DNA from: Desmodesmus armatus
Lineage: Eukaryota > Chlorophyta > Chlorophyceae > Sphaeropleales > Scenedesmaceae
Assembly: GCA_007449985.2 (NCBI GenBank)
Contig: VIIQ02000002.1
Location: 1,178,001-1,242,000, forward strand
Direction: 5' to 3'
DNA: 64,000 bases
Shown here in pieces: positions 36,062-49,900 of this stretch. Position 1 is the stretch's first letter. Each line of letters begins with the position of its first letter. A program made the translations under genes and the position numbers. The notes under the pieces were generated by a model that saw only the letters and a list, made by a program, of their open reading frames with translations, had not been told where the DNA came from and searched no databases.

Positions 36062-39000
36062 TCAGCCTGCTGCCACAGCGGCCCTCTTGCCGCCTCGCTG
36101 CGGGTGTTGCTGCTGCTGCTGGTGGCGCTGCTGCTCCTGCTCCTCCTCTGCCTGCAGGAACTCCAGGGCATATGCCTTGGAGATGGGGTCCACGTTGCTG
36201 ACCTTGTTGGTGTGGCTCACACCATACACCTTGTCAGCAACCTGAACAATCTGCAGCACCGCAGCAGGCAGCGGCACAACACACATCACAGATTGCTTAG
36301 TCGGCATGTTGTTGGTGTGAGCCGGGGCTACACATTTGTCCAAGGCTTGACAATTTCCGTGGCAGCAGCAGGTGTCCATGACATCATACACATGACACGT
36401 TGCTCGATAGATATGTCTTTTCAGTGCCAAACACCCTGCAGGCACACCGGCAAATATCACATTAGACAGTCCTGGAGGCTCTGCTGCTGCTGTTGCAACA
36501 GTGACTGCTTGCTCTATCTGTGTCGACCACCCAACATCAGCTCCTCATCCTGCCAATACCGCCGCTGCACTTGCAACGCAGGGGGTCCCCCCCCATCACC
36601 ATGAGAGAAACGCCATGTGTGCTCCCATGGTGACTGCTGACAGGGCAACGCCACCCGTCATATGCCTGCCCTGAGCTGTAAGATACAGATGAGCTGCACA
36701 CACATGCTACTGCTGGCAGGGCTTGTGTTCCCTTCCCCAACCCCCCTCCCTGCAGCCGTCCCTGGAGTGCCCAATTACCTGCGGGTGGAAGGTGGTGATG
36801 ATGAACATGGCTGGGTTGCGCTCGTCATCCGTCTGCGCCCTCAGCAGCTTGGCCACCGTGGTGCGGTACTGGGGGTCCAGGGCGGCATCAATCTCGTCAA
36901 ACAGGTAGAAGGGTGCCGGGTCACTGCGCTGGATGGCAAAGATGAGGGCCAGAGCCACCAGAGTCTTCTGACCACCAGACAGGGACTTGAGGTTGACGGC
37001 CTCATTGCCACGCGTGAATGCAACCTTGACCTGAACACCACACACATGCAGGAAGATAGGCGAGGAAGGCAGACAGACGTACAAGCACCAAGAATTGTCA
37101 GCACTGTCTAGCAACTTGCCAAAGTTTGGCTGCAAACCAATGGCAGCTGCTGCCACGCTCAGAAACCAAGATAATTTGTCATCTGAGTGCTTTGCAAGGG
37201 CTCATGACTGGTGGCAGTAGTTGAGTCAGTGCCTTTCTGTCAAGCTGTGTGCTGCTGGCGGCCGCTGGCAGCAGGAGGTGACTGCGTAGGGCCATGCCAG
37301 CCGCCGGGGTCGTCACTTACATTGACACCAACATACTTGTCGGTCACGTTGACGTTCTTCTTGCCTCCTGCTTCCTCCTCCTCCTCCTCATCTTCCAGCT
37401 CCTCACCCTGCAACGACCACCATACTTTGCAATGTGATTTGGCATGTCATTATAATGGCAGTAGTGACAGCCCAGCTGCACTGCACAGTGCTGGCCCGAC
37501 AGCCTTCCCAGCAGCCAGGTGGTTCTACACAGATCAGTCTAGATAGCCCACAAGGGAGCTGCTGGCTGCGCCCCCCCCCTCCTGAAAGGGAAGTGTCTTC
37601 TCACAGGCAGCATGCTGCTGCTGTGTTGGCTGAGCCAGCCTACCTGCTTGCGCTTGATCATGACCAGCTCACCCTTGCCCCCAGGCACAAGCTCAGCAAA
37701 CACCTCCCTGCAAGCAGCACAACAAGGACGCGCCAACAAGGAGCGTTGCTTGCAATCAGTTAGCTCCAGGCTGTGCGTAGGTGCAACACATGGTTTCACT
37801 GGTTGCAAACGCCCAGAAGGCGCCAAGCGCCTTCAGGTGTTTGCTAAGCCTACCAGTCACACTCCGCGCCTCCCTCCACGCATGCATGAATGTCACACAC
37901 CGCCGGGCGCACCTGAAGTTCTTTGCCACACCCTTGAAGGTCCTCTCGATTGACTCATCCTTCTGCAGCTCCAGGTTGTCTAGCAGCTGCTGGATCTTGT
38001 CATCTGCGCACAACACAGCCAAGCAGGGGTGCAGCCAGGTGCTGATTGGTATGCGAACAGGTTTGTGGGGAGCAGCATCTCAGATAGTATGTGACATCCG
38101 CAGCACTCATGCTCGAAGCAGCAGCAAGATACACGAAAGCCACGTCACTCAACCATGTCAGACTGCATCAACACATCACCCAGCAGAGTGATGTCGCTCA
38201 CATGCCACGATGACCTCTTCCCGCCGCCTGCCCAGCTCGTCCATCTGCTCGGTGAAGTTTGTGAACTGGTCCAGCGCCTTCTTGTTGACATGCGTGTACT
38301 TGGACAGCTCAGCCTGGACCTTCTTCAGGTCAGAGTGCAGCTCCTGTTTGCGATGGAGAGTAACAGGCAGCATGAAGCACAACAGCCAACCGCAGTGTGA
38401 AGCCGGGCGCACAGGTCAAGCACTGGCGTAAAAGGACACACTCCTCTTACAGCACAACCACATGCAACTTTTCACAGCAACAACAGGAAAGCGATCGGCG
38501 GCACATCAAAAAGACATCCACTGGGATGACCGCATTTCAACACGGTCGCAGTGTGCAGCTGCACCACATCACACTTCAGGCCCTCACCTTTTGGCCCTTG
38601 CCCTGGTACTTCTCAAACACCTCGGCACTCAGGCTTCCCAGCTCACGGATGCGCCGCGCCAGGTCCTCACAGCGCGCCAGCAGCTGCGCCTGTCGTGTGT
38701 CCAGAGCAGCGGCCTGTCGGCCCTCCTCAGCTGCTGCAGCAGACCCGGCAGATGCCTCCTCACGCAGCTGCTGGCAGCGCCTGGTCAGCTCACGGATCTG
38801 CATGCACAACAGGCAACCTGGTGTTGTACCCACCAACAGGCCTGCCGCTAGGGCCGGCTGCTACAGCCACCCCAGTTGTGCAGTCTCACAACGAGGCCTG
38901 CACTTGCTGGAAAGCTTAGTGTCAAAGACTGCACGTCCCACCATAGACAAACAGTTGGCCACTGTAACCACACTGCTACTGGCACGCACACGCATTCACA

Positions 39001-42000
39001 ACCACACGCCGGCCTTACTGCCGGCTTGTCACAGCTTGGCTTGCGATCCAGGCAATGATGCAGTGACTCACCTGCTTGGCCACCTGGTCGTTCTTGGCCT
39101 CCATCTCATGCAGGCGGCCCTCCACCTCCTTCAGCTCTGCACCAGCACGGGCCAGGTCCTGCTGCAGCGCCTCCAGGCTAGACCTGCAGGCACAATGGTT
39201 GGTTGGCTGACTTCCGACCAAAAAGTGCGCACCAGCTCTGTGTTTAGACAGACTGACTGGACTGACTGGCTTGCACACAAGCACTGATGAGAGTACACAG
39301 AGTGCTTGTCATACTATGTAAGATGCCATGTGTTGCCGGGCCAGCGCAGGTGGTGCGATGCTATGAGCGTGGGACACGCAGCGCAACTGCATCAGCAGCG
39401 CATGTGCCACGATGGTGAGCACTTATCACCCAACCATCCAAGTACTGCTGCGCAACCCCTAGCGATACCAAAGTCCCCTGCATCCTCACCTGTCGGTTGC
39501 CAGGTCTGGTGCGCTGGCGGTGCCCTGCACCTCCTCAAGCCGCTTCAGCAGGTTGGTGTTCAGCCGTGTCTCCAACTTCTTCACCTCACTCTGGGCCTGT
39601 GCAACAAACCAAAACAGGCGCAAGTACAGTTGGCATTACACTATCGCCTCAGCACAACCGAGCGCCCCGCGTGGCCATGTGCAAGGCCACAGCCAGAAGG
39701 CAGCCATAGCAACAAGCTTTCCTGCAACGATATGATGCAGGGCCCAACTGCCCTGAGCTACTTATTGAGCCAAGTGGCCCAACCGGTGTGGGGCTGCGTC
39801 GTCCATGCCTCACCTGTCCTGCAGCCTTCTTTGCCTGGCTGAGCTCCTTCTCCAGGGCCTCGATCTGAGGCCCCAGCTCACCCAGCTGGCGGCGCTCAGC
39901 AGCAGTCAGACCGGCGTGCATGTCTGTTGCTAGCTCAGCCTGCAAACACAGCACACAAGGCAGCGTCGCGGCTGTCACTTGTATCATTTGCGACTGCGGT
40001 GTGCCCGTAACAGCAGCCTGTGTTGTGGACGTGGATGTAGCCCAGCTGAGCTCATGAACACTTCAAGCAGCGCCTAGCTGTGGCAGTGAGCAAGCCTGCG
40101 GTGGTCGTTGCTGGCCTACCTCTGCCGCCTGGATCTGCCTCTGCAGGTCCTGCAGTGCTGCTGTTGCCTCCTCAATGCCTTGACTGACGGCCTGCAGCTG
40201 CTCCTCAAGCTGCTTGCGGTCACGCTCAGCGGCAGACACAGCGGACTTGGCCTGCAACACAAACGGCAATACCGCGACAGTCAACCATGGTGAGCGGCCC
40301 TAAAGCAAGGAAACTGGAGTGTCCAAGGAGGTATGCAGGCGTGGCTTCACTCGGAGGACGAAAGCATGTTGAAAAAAAAGCATGTTGCTGACTGGCTGCA
40401 TGAGGCGTGTGTGGCTTGCAGGGCTGCTTGTGATCATGTCGAGTGATAGCTTGCAGCAGTGCCTGTCGAGTAGTGACTGGGTGGGGTTGCCTTCAGGTCC
40501 TGCACACCTCAGCCAGCTGCTTCCTGAGGTTGCGGCGCCTCCCGTCAGCCTGTGACAGGTTGTTCTCCAGGCCCAGGATGTGCTCGCCTGCCTGGTCCAG
40601 CTCCCTCTGTGCTGCATCACGCTGCTCCTTCAGGCCCTTCAGCTCAGCCTCCAGCTCCTTGTACTGCAGGACACACACAGGCCAGCACGCCAGCACACAC
40701 ACAGCTGATGAGTTGGACGGTTGTAACATAACATTGCAGATCGCTCTCCTCACACACATACCAGATGTGTCAAAACACAAGACAGTATCTGATGATACCA
40801 CCTTGCTGGGCCACTCCAGCTCCCATGTGCTGCAGGACAACCACATGTCAGCACACCAGCACACCAGCACATACAGAGGTGAAGCACACACAGGGGGGTG
40901 GCCTCCGAGTGACATAGGCAACACATGCCATGCAACAAGCAGGCGCAACAGCTGGTGAATATCACACCAGTTGCACCCAACCCTCCGCCACATGGGGACA
41001 TAAAAGAGTGCGGCCAGCAACAACACCTAGAACTGCATGCAACTCGGATAGCCTTCAGCCTGGCTCGTGGTGTGCAGGAAAGCATGGCAGTGTCTAAGTG
41101 ATCCTGACAGCCCGACGCCAGGGCCAGCACGAGAGGCACTCCTGTCTCTGCGGTGGCAGCAGCCTACAACAGGAAGGAAAGCTTACCCTCTTGTGTGTGA
41201 GGATCTTGCTTCTGTTGGTGTTGATGAACCCTCCACTGATGGTTCCCTTGTGCCGCATGACGTCACCGTCCAGTGTGATGCCGTCAACAGGTGCACCACT
41301 TGCTTGCACAGCCTCCATGACAGCACGATCCTTGCACACCACAAACCTGCCAAAAACCTACACAGCATCAGCACACAAGCAAACAGCCATGATGATCTGG
41401 ACACACATGTGTCACTGTACAGTGAGGGCCCATGGCATCTGCCTGGTGTTGGACAGCCCCTGGTACGTGCAGGGACATGCCTCCCACTGAGTGCTAGCAG
41501 CAACGGCCGCCATGGCACAAGCACACTGGCGGCATCCCAAGGTCGATGTGCAGCATTAGAGATGCACAAGGCCCTGTTACCTGCTGCACTGCCTTCTTGT
41601 ACTGGTCGGGGCACTTGAGCAGCTTGTACAGCGGCACTGCATCCTGCTTGAACTGGGTGGGGTAGGCGATGTCTGGCACTTGCAGCCTGTTGAGTGGCAT
41701 GAAGGTCACTCGGCCACGCCCGGCCTTGTTGAGCAGCTTCACCAGGTCCAGGCCCACACGGTCATCCTCAACCACCACCTGGGTGGCGCACACACACAGC
41801 GACTCAGTGCTGCCTCAACAGACGGCTTGGGCAGTGTGCAGCGGTGCAGGCAGCAGGGATGTTTGGAAGCTTGTGTTTTGGGGTGGATATACATACCACT
41901 GATTTTGCCTTTTGCAAGGCTGTCAGGTCACAAACAGGTACTTGCTAAGTATGATTGTGGCTGACTTGGCTGTGACTGAAGCGAGCTTGATGTTCTAACC

Positions 42001-45000
42001 CCCTATGCCAAAACCCAGCGCGGTGCGCATGCATGTGAAGCCCCTGTACACCGCACGCAGGACAAAGCAGGCTGCACAGAACTGGCCCATTGCAACATTC
42101 AAGCTGACGATGCTTGCAAATAACATTCAACATGCATGCGATTTGATCACACTGCCGCCATGGCTACTTGGATGCGGCTCAGTATAGCTGCACAGCTTTC
42201 TCCCCACCTGGAAGAGCTGGTTTCCCGCCACCACGTCTGCTGCTGTGACCAGCTGGGGTGGCACCTCTACAAGGTCCACCAGGCAGCCAGCCACACCCTC
42301 CAGGTTGTGGGACTTGCGCAGGTCCTCGCTTGCCAGCAGCCCCTCCAGCACATCACGGGGAACAGCAGACTGCCATGCCTGCAGTACGACAACATGCACA
42401 CACACAAACATTTGTTGTTACATGACTAGCGGTCAACATGTGGTGTCATCTTCAGTGCCAGCCTCAACACATATACGCTTGGCAACAATCACAAATGCTG
42501 CCTGGGCCAACCAGCCCACAGTGTTCCAAAACATGCGACAACGGCAGGCACATGTTGCTGCATGCGCCACATGTTGCCTGTCGCATGCTTTACACCAGAG
42601 AAGAGATGGACCCCAGCAGCGGCAATGCCCCAGCACAAACACGCGTCAATGAATTGGCAATATGGCTGAAGTGCCCTTGCTACTGCGTGTGCTTACAGCG
42701 AAGGCTTTGTCGAACTCTGCTTGTGTCTTGTGCACTTTCTCCTTCAGCTCTGTCTCCGTCCTCCATGCCTCCTTGCGCTGGTCCTGAGCTGCATTGCGCT
42801 GAGCCTTGGCGGCCTGGTGGGCAGCCTCAGCCTCAGCAATCTGCTCAGTCAAGCGGGCCACCAGCTGATTCTTGTCACCAACCTCCTACAGGATGCACAG
42901 TGAAGCGCAGCAGAACGGGTGTGAGCTGCACTCACCAAAAGCGAGCCAGAAGGTGCGCAGGCGTCTCCTGTCAGTTGACGGGTATCAATTTCGCACTGGG
43001 CTGGTATCCTTGTTGAAGACATCAACAAGCCTTGCACAACACACACGTGACAAGCCTGAGTTCAACACCACATGTTCCAAACACACCATCCGTGCAGCCA
43101 GCACCCCTCCCAACAGCAGGCACTCACGGAGGCTAGGTCGTTCAGTGCGCTGCCCAGCTCCTCCTCCTGCTGTCGCAGCATGGTAAGCTGCTCCTGCTGC
43201 CCCTTTGCTGCCTGGTTGAGCTGCTTGATGTGCTTCTTCAGGTGAGCATCACGCTCAGCCTGGCTGCTGTACTGCTGGGAGGAGCCCTGCTTGGCCTTCA
43301 ACACCTGCAGCAAGCACACACAACAGCGCCTTGCCTCATGCAGCAGCATGCGCGCCGTGTGATAGGAAGGGGGCACAGGACTGTGCAACACCGTCAACAT
43401 GCAAGGCCTGTCGGCTGGTGGTCATGTGACGGCACTTGCACCTTTGATTTGCCCTGCTGTGCCAGCACGCACTTCAACCCAACCTTCGGAATGTCACAAC
43501 TTTGGATGATTGATGCATTGGCTGGATGCCTTCCCTGTGTCTACACCCACCTGCAGCTGGGCCTTGGCATCCTCCAGTCGCCCCTCCACCTCCCTCTCCT
43601 CTGCCTTGCGCACTCCTGCTGCCTCCTTGGCGCCCTCCAACTGCTGCTTCACTGCTGCAACCTGCTGCTGCAGATGCTCCATCTCCTGCTGGGCCTTGTT
43701 GGCACCGCTCTCGGCTGCAAAGGAAGGTGGCAAGGCAGGTACATGAACGCAAAACTCCGCTTACTTCTTGGGCCAGCATGCAATTTTACCCACCGCCTGC
43801 ATGCACCTGATAGATGGCCCATCATTCATGTGATCCCTGGTGGACGCATAAACAGATGTTGGTGGAGCGCCAGCACAGACAGGGTGCAAGCATAGCCCTG
43901 TTCAGCAGCTGTCACTTCTGCAGCAGTCGTCACTTGGCTGGTGACGCCCCCCTAGTGCATGTTGACCCACTGTCCAGCCTCCGTCACGGCAACCATTTCA
44001 AACTGGTGCCCACCTGACTCCAGAGCAGCCTCGGCCTCGTTGACGTCTGCCTCCACCTTTGCCTTTGCCTCCAGGGCCTGCTTGCGCTCCTTGGCCAGGC
44101 CCTTCAGCTGGCGGCTGTAGGCGTCCTGCTGCTCCTTGGCTGCGGCCAGGGAGGACTCCTGATCGGCCAGCTGTGCTGCAGCCTCCTGGGTGGTCTCACG
44201 GGCTGAAGCAGTCTCTGCACGCAGCTTCGCACGGGACTCATCCACCTGCAGGGGTGGGTGGCAGCATGTCGCTCGGGTGGCGTCTTTCAGACTTCCCGGC
44301 GCAGAACTCAGACTTCCAAACACGAGGACGACGAAGCCAGTATCCTGTGGGAAGCTGTGCTGGACAATCTGTGTGTGATGTGAAGTTATTACGTGCGGCC
44401 CCACTCAAGCCCGAGCCCCACTGCGGCACGGTCGGCACCTGGTAAGTCGGCTGGGCTGACAAGTACACGGAGGAACCTTGACAAACACCCAAACATGTAC
44501 ACCACAAAGCTAGCAGCCATGGACGCGACGTTGAATCCTCCTGCCAGGTTAGTGCTGGCTGACCCGGCATGCCACAGGCTGTCAGGCACAACGGGCGATG
44601 CAAGGGTCTGCCCGCAACATATTGTGCAGCTCCCCTACCTTGGATAGCTCCTTGCGGGCTGAGGTCAGCTCTCTGTCCAGCAGTGCATACTCAATGCCAC
44701 GCTGCCGCTTGTCCAGAGCTTGGTATGCCAGCAGCTCAGCCCGGTCAGCGTTGATCTGGGCCAGCTGCTCGTTGATGTCCTTGGCAGTCTCATCAATCTG
44801 CACATGGTACCAGCATGCACAGGCAGCCAAGCAACACCACATCATGCCAGGCACTCAAAGAACACTGCACTATGCACAGGCATCCAGTGGTATGCTGCTT
44901 GAACATGCCTCTTACCCTGGTGTGGATAATGCTGGAGTGGAGGAAGACCGCAGCACTGCGTGCGTGCCAATGCCATCAGGGTGCACCGCTGGTTGATGAG

Positions 45001-46600
45001 CAGGGTGTGCCAATGACCGTGCCTGTGTCATGGCAAACATGGCGCGACAGCCAGCGTCCCCCCTTCCCATCACCTGTATCCGCCGCCGCTGTGTGTCCTC
45101 CAGCACCTTCTGTGACTCATTCCTGCGCTCCTCGTACACCGTGGAGCCGCCAACCTCCTTGAGCAGCTCCAGCCGCTGTGCTGGAGTCATGCGGGCCATC
45201 TCCTGGATCTGCGCATACACAAACAGGCCGTCTGCATTGGTTGACTTTCAATTCACAGGTGACCATGAACAGGTCAGAAGGGTTCGCATGTAAGCGAGGG
45301 GGCCCTAAGACACCACCATAGGGCAACACCCATCGTACCTTGCCCTGCTGCACGACGTAGTAAGGGTTGGCGCGTGAGAAGCCAGCAGACTCCAGAAGGT
45401 TCATCACCTCAGACTTCCTGCAAGGGTGACACATGCAGAATTTGCGGCGCTTCCTGGCGGATACTGCTGCTGCCCTGCTGAGTGTGTGGGCTGCCTGTGG
45501 TGGTGCATGCCGGCCTGACTGCTGGCTGTAAGAAACCTGGCTGCAAGGAAACTACCTGCAAGGAAACTACCTGCAAGGATACTGGCAGCAAGGGCAGCCT
45601 GTGCTGGTGGCTGCTGGGCGGCTTTCAACACTTACGGGACGTGCTTCCGGTCGATAGAGAACTCATCCTTCCTGGCGCCTATAGTTCGCCGCAGTCGCAC
45701 CTCCTCCTTGTCAATCTGCCGGGGCACACAGTGCAGGCAGAGGGGTGCCAAAGGGCAGGTGGGGTTGGTGGTGCATGGTGGTGGGCGTGTGTTGGGCTCA
45801 ATCAGTGCCTGGGGTGTCACACGGACCCCTTTGTTCGTAGTTAATGCAGGGCTGCCAACACACCAGCTGCTGTCGTACACCACTCACCGGGAACCTCCCA
45901 TCACTGTTGTCAAAGACCACCTCCACATAGCCGGACATGACAGCCGCACCAGTTCCCTCCTGCAGGACAAGCCACACATGTCATTGAAGCAATTGGCGAG
46001 GAGGAGATGCTGCTGCTGACACTTGATGTTTGTTGGTTGGAGCTGGTGGGAGGTGCTGCATGAACAGAAACAGCCAAGCCACTCACGTGCAGCAGCTTCT
46101 GCCGCTCCTCCGGCCCCACTCCAGCGAAGGCATCATTCAGCACAAACCGTATTGCTGCAAACCACAAGGAAAACAGGCGTGAGCAAGGCCTGAAGGAAAG
46201 GCCCAACCTGCCTTGCTGCTGCTGCAGCAGTCCAAGAAATTCAAAAATTGAACTCACCCTTGAAGAAGTTCGACTTGCCAGAGCCGTTGGCACCCACTGC
46301 ACAGGAAAAACATCAGTATATCTTTGAAAGGGTGTTCCATGCTCCCTTAAGGGCGGCCTCCCTGCTCTCCACAGGCTGGTGTAACTCACCCACTACATTG
46401 ATCTTTGGACTGAACGGGTCTGCAATGAGCTGGTCCTTGTAGCTCAGGAAACCCTCGATGATGACCTGCAGATACCAGTGCGAATCACTGTCAGGCTTTC
46501 GGCCAGACAATTCGCTTGCTGAGAGTGCCCAACCACTCTGTCTGTTCTGCTACTGCTGATGCCGCGGTGTGGCAGCCTTCTGCACCTGCTTGATGTACAT
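36062..46600 (-). CDS. SMC3: Cohesin subunit SMC3
   Basis: About 28 exons run from ATG 46600 (MYIKQ, a 15-nt first exon ending at 46586) to the stop at 36062. Features in order: [17 protein letters not shown], Walker [13 protein letters not shown] (exon 46296-46258), [47 protein letters not shown], a long first coiled coil, the hinge ([46 protein letters not shown]), a second coiled coil with [18 protein letters not shown], the C-motif [20 protein letters not shown] and Walker [20 protein letters not shown]3 pairs with SMC1 to form the cohesin ring that holds sister chromatids. Of the two Eco1-acetylated lysines, the first is Arg (ARKDE). The C-terminus ends in a Gln-rich tail. Confidence 0.96.
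45541..45585 (+). repeat. Three tandem copies of a 15-bp unit
   Basis: CTGCAAGGAAACTAC is present twice, followed by a third diverged copy, inside an SMC3 intron. Confidence 0.8.
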
Positions 46601-46983
46601 CCTGCCCAAGGACCTCGATCAGCCCGCCAGTCTCCACTTGCAGTCACTGAACACCAGCTTCTACTGAGAGATGGCGCTTTGTGCTTGGGCCATCAGGAGG
46701 ATTGTTTTTGAAATCCGAGACTGTTGCCTCTTGGGGTGGCGAAGCAGGCACTGTTGAATCCAATATGCCCATGCAAATGTTGGTTTGCTTCGGAAGACGC
46801 CTTCAAAGTCAAAAAACATCACGTCAGCGTTCACACACAGCACACGTCATGACCTCGGGTAACAAACAGCTTGTACAGAAAGCTGAGACAGGTGTGCCAC
46901 GACCGGATCCAGAATCACTCGCTTACGTCGAGTGTGTTGCCACGCCAGCAGCCGTCTTGCAGCAGCAGTAGCAGCTTTTGTCC
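46601..46983. promoter_or_regulatory. Divergent promoter between SMC3 and the SNAP43-like gene
   Basis: 383 bp lie between the two ATG codons. No TATA box or named site was recognised. Confidence 0.45.
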
Positions 46984-49900
46984 ATGTCCCAGCTGCCCGG
47001 CTACGAGTTTGACATAAATACATTGATAGATACGTTTGCGGGTCAGGTGAGACTGGAGTTGGCTGCCTACCTCATGCAGCCTGCGCAACCAAATACACAC
47101 CCAGACTGATCCACACTGTCTCACCCCACGCAGGCCCACCAACAGGAGGAGCTATCATTCCAAGCTTTCAAGCAGCTATTCAGTGATGGATGCTATGCAT
47201 ACATACACCAGGTGGGCAGCAGCAGGAGGGCACGGCGGCAACAGGGTTTGTTTGCAATGCAGTTGCAAGGCACTGTCAGGTCCGGTACTTCTGCCTCTGT
47301 CAGCCAAAGTACAGTATCATCACTGTGCTGTAACTGTTCTGCACCCTTGAAAGCATATGTTACTGTTTGTTGCTCCCCATGCAGGCCTATTGGGGCTGTG
47401 AGCACAGCCCAGAGTACGCCCAGCTTCTGTTTGCAGTTGCCCTCGACAGGCTGGACATCCCCAGCCCCACAGCACCACCAGAGTCCAGCCTGTGGGAGCT
47501 GCACCAGCTGCTCCCACATGGCAGCCTGTCCCCAGCACATGGTGTCAGCATGCGGACAGACCCTGACGAACAGCACCTGGCAGCAGCTGCAGGTGGTGCT
47601 GACGCAATGGATATTGAGCAGCTGCAGCTGCTGCCAGGGCCTGAAAGCTTTCTCCCGCCAGCAGTGCGACACAGCGACCCTCCGGGGCAGCCAGCAGCAA
47701 TGCAGCTGGATGACCGTCTGGAACAGCAGGACTGGCTGCAGTTGCCGAAGCAGCAGCAGCAGGAGCAGCAGGAGCAGCAGCAGCAGGTCCATCAGCTGGG
47801 TGTTTCGGTCCAAGACCAGCTGCCCACAGCAGAGCAGCGGCAAAAAGGGCAGGAGGCATTGCAGCAGCTGCCATCCATGGCTGAGCCCTGTCAGCCCAGC
47901 GGCAGTCCCCAGCCAGCACTGCAGGGACCTTCAACATGGCAGCAGAACCCTGCACAGCAGCAGCAGCAGGATGATGTATGGCAGCAGCAGCGGCAGCAGC
48001 AGCAGCCACCACACCAACAGGTGCTTGCACAGCAGCTCTGCGAGGAGCTGCTGTCTAGCCCCCTGCTGCTGCCACACCAGACGCCACAGCAGACCCCACA
48101 ACAGCTAGGGCAGCCGGGGATGCAGCTGTCCCCTAACGACCCTTTATGGCAGCTATTTCCCACACCATTGCGGCAGCAGCATCAGGGCACAGGTGATGCA
48201 GCACAACCTGGCTTGGAGGGGTTCATGCTGCCGGGACCAGCCATCCCTCCTGCAGGCCAGCCACAGCAGCAGCCCCAGGAGCAGCAGAATATGCAGGCAC
48301 CAGTGCTGCAGATGCAGCCGCCAGCTGGGGCTGGCACGACAGCAGAGGGAGTGCAACCGCTGCCGCCGCAGCAGCAGCGCCATCAGCTCCAGGAGTGCCA
48401 GATGCAGGCTGAAGCTGGCACTCCAGCAGATGGAGTGCAGCCGCATGGCCAGCAGCAGCAGCAGCAACCCCAGGGGTGGCAGATGCAGGTCGAAGAGGAA
48501 GACGCATTCCTGTCCGACTTGCTAGCGATCTTTGACGAAGCCATGCAGAGCCAGGAGCGTCAAGGCACAGCAGCTGCTGCTGCAGCTGCTGCCGACGGTG
48601 CTGCGGGTGATGGCGCTGCTCACACCAGCGGCTATGCGGTTCCCACCGCTTGGCCAGCCATCGCCTCAGCAGCCCCCCAGGGGCAGCAGCAGTTCATCCT
48701 GCAGATACCTTTGGTGGTCAAGGGAGCTGCAGTCTTCGCGCTGCTTGCCCTGCATGAGAGCCAGCTCAACTACCCCAAGGTCCCTGTCTATGTGCCCCTG
48801 CCGCTGCTGCAGCAGCTGGTAGCAGCGGCGCGGGACTTCCAGGCAGCTGGTGAGGCTGCTGCTGATGCGCTGCAAGCGGTGCAGGTGCTCGTTCAGCAGC
48901 AGCGGCTACTGGTGGGGCAGTTCAGGCGGCCCAACAAGTGGGAGCCGCAGCTGCCGCCATTCCTCATGCCTGGTGGGCGGCTGCCTGGGGGCTTGGGTCT
49001 CAACACAGCCATAGGGGTTGTTGCTCGTAAGGCAGCACGTGCTGCAGCCAAGTCGTCCATGCAGTCTGCTGCAGTCGCAGCAGCAGCGCGGGCAGCACGA
49101 GGCGCAGCTGGGTTTGACCCTGGGGTGCAGAGGGAGGCCATGTTCCACATCAAGTCGGCACTGCACACGCTGTCCAACTTCAGGAGCCTTCAGTCCCTGT
49201 GTAATGAGTATGCGGGCGCGCGCAATGCGGTGTTTGAGCCCCTGCTTGGCGCCAGCATCCCGCATCGCGCATCAGCTCACCCGCAGCAGCAGCCAGCAGC
49301 GGCAGCACCTCAGGCACAGCAACAGCAGCAGGGGGTCAGCACCAGCAAGAGCAGCAAGCAGGCTTCCATGGTGGTCATGCGCGGTGGCAGCAGGCGCAAG
49401 CGCAAGGCAGCCCTTACAGCCGCCGCAGTGGTGCCAGCAGCCAGGCCTGATGGTCCCAGCCAGAGCAGTCCTGCAGCTGCAGCAGCCAGCACCGGTGCTG
49501 GTGCTGTCATGGCAAGCCGGGAGCAGGCTGCAGCAGAAGCTAGCCTGCTTGCCAGCAGCCCAGCAGGGGGTGTGGGTTTGCCGGAGCTGTTTGACACCAG
49601 CTTCGCGGCAACACTGCAGGGCTTGGCCAACAGCGAGGCTGCACGCATGCTGCTCCTGCTTGACCCCTACTACAACGCCAGCAAGGTGCGTAAGCGCACG
49701 GCGGAGGAAAAGCGTGCAGCAAAGGCTGCTGAGGAGGCTGCTGCAGCGGCGGCCAAGGGCAGGTTGAGTCGCTTCAAGCGGCTCACACTGGCCCGTGCGG
49801 TGCTGATGGTGCAGCAGGCGATCAGCACGCACCAGCAGCGGGCCAACACAGGCAGCAGCAGCCAAGCAGGTCAGCCCCTGCTGGCATGCAGGGCATCCAA

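Noticed and set aside
40675..40885. CA-rich short repeats that might be a CRISPR-like array
   Set aside because: Units are very short and irregular, with no spacers of constant length; it is an ordinary microsatellite-like SMC3 intron.
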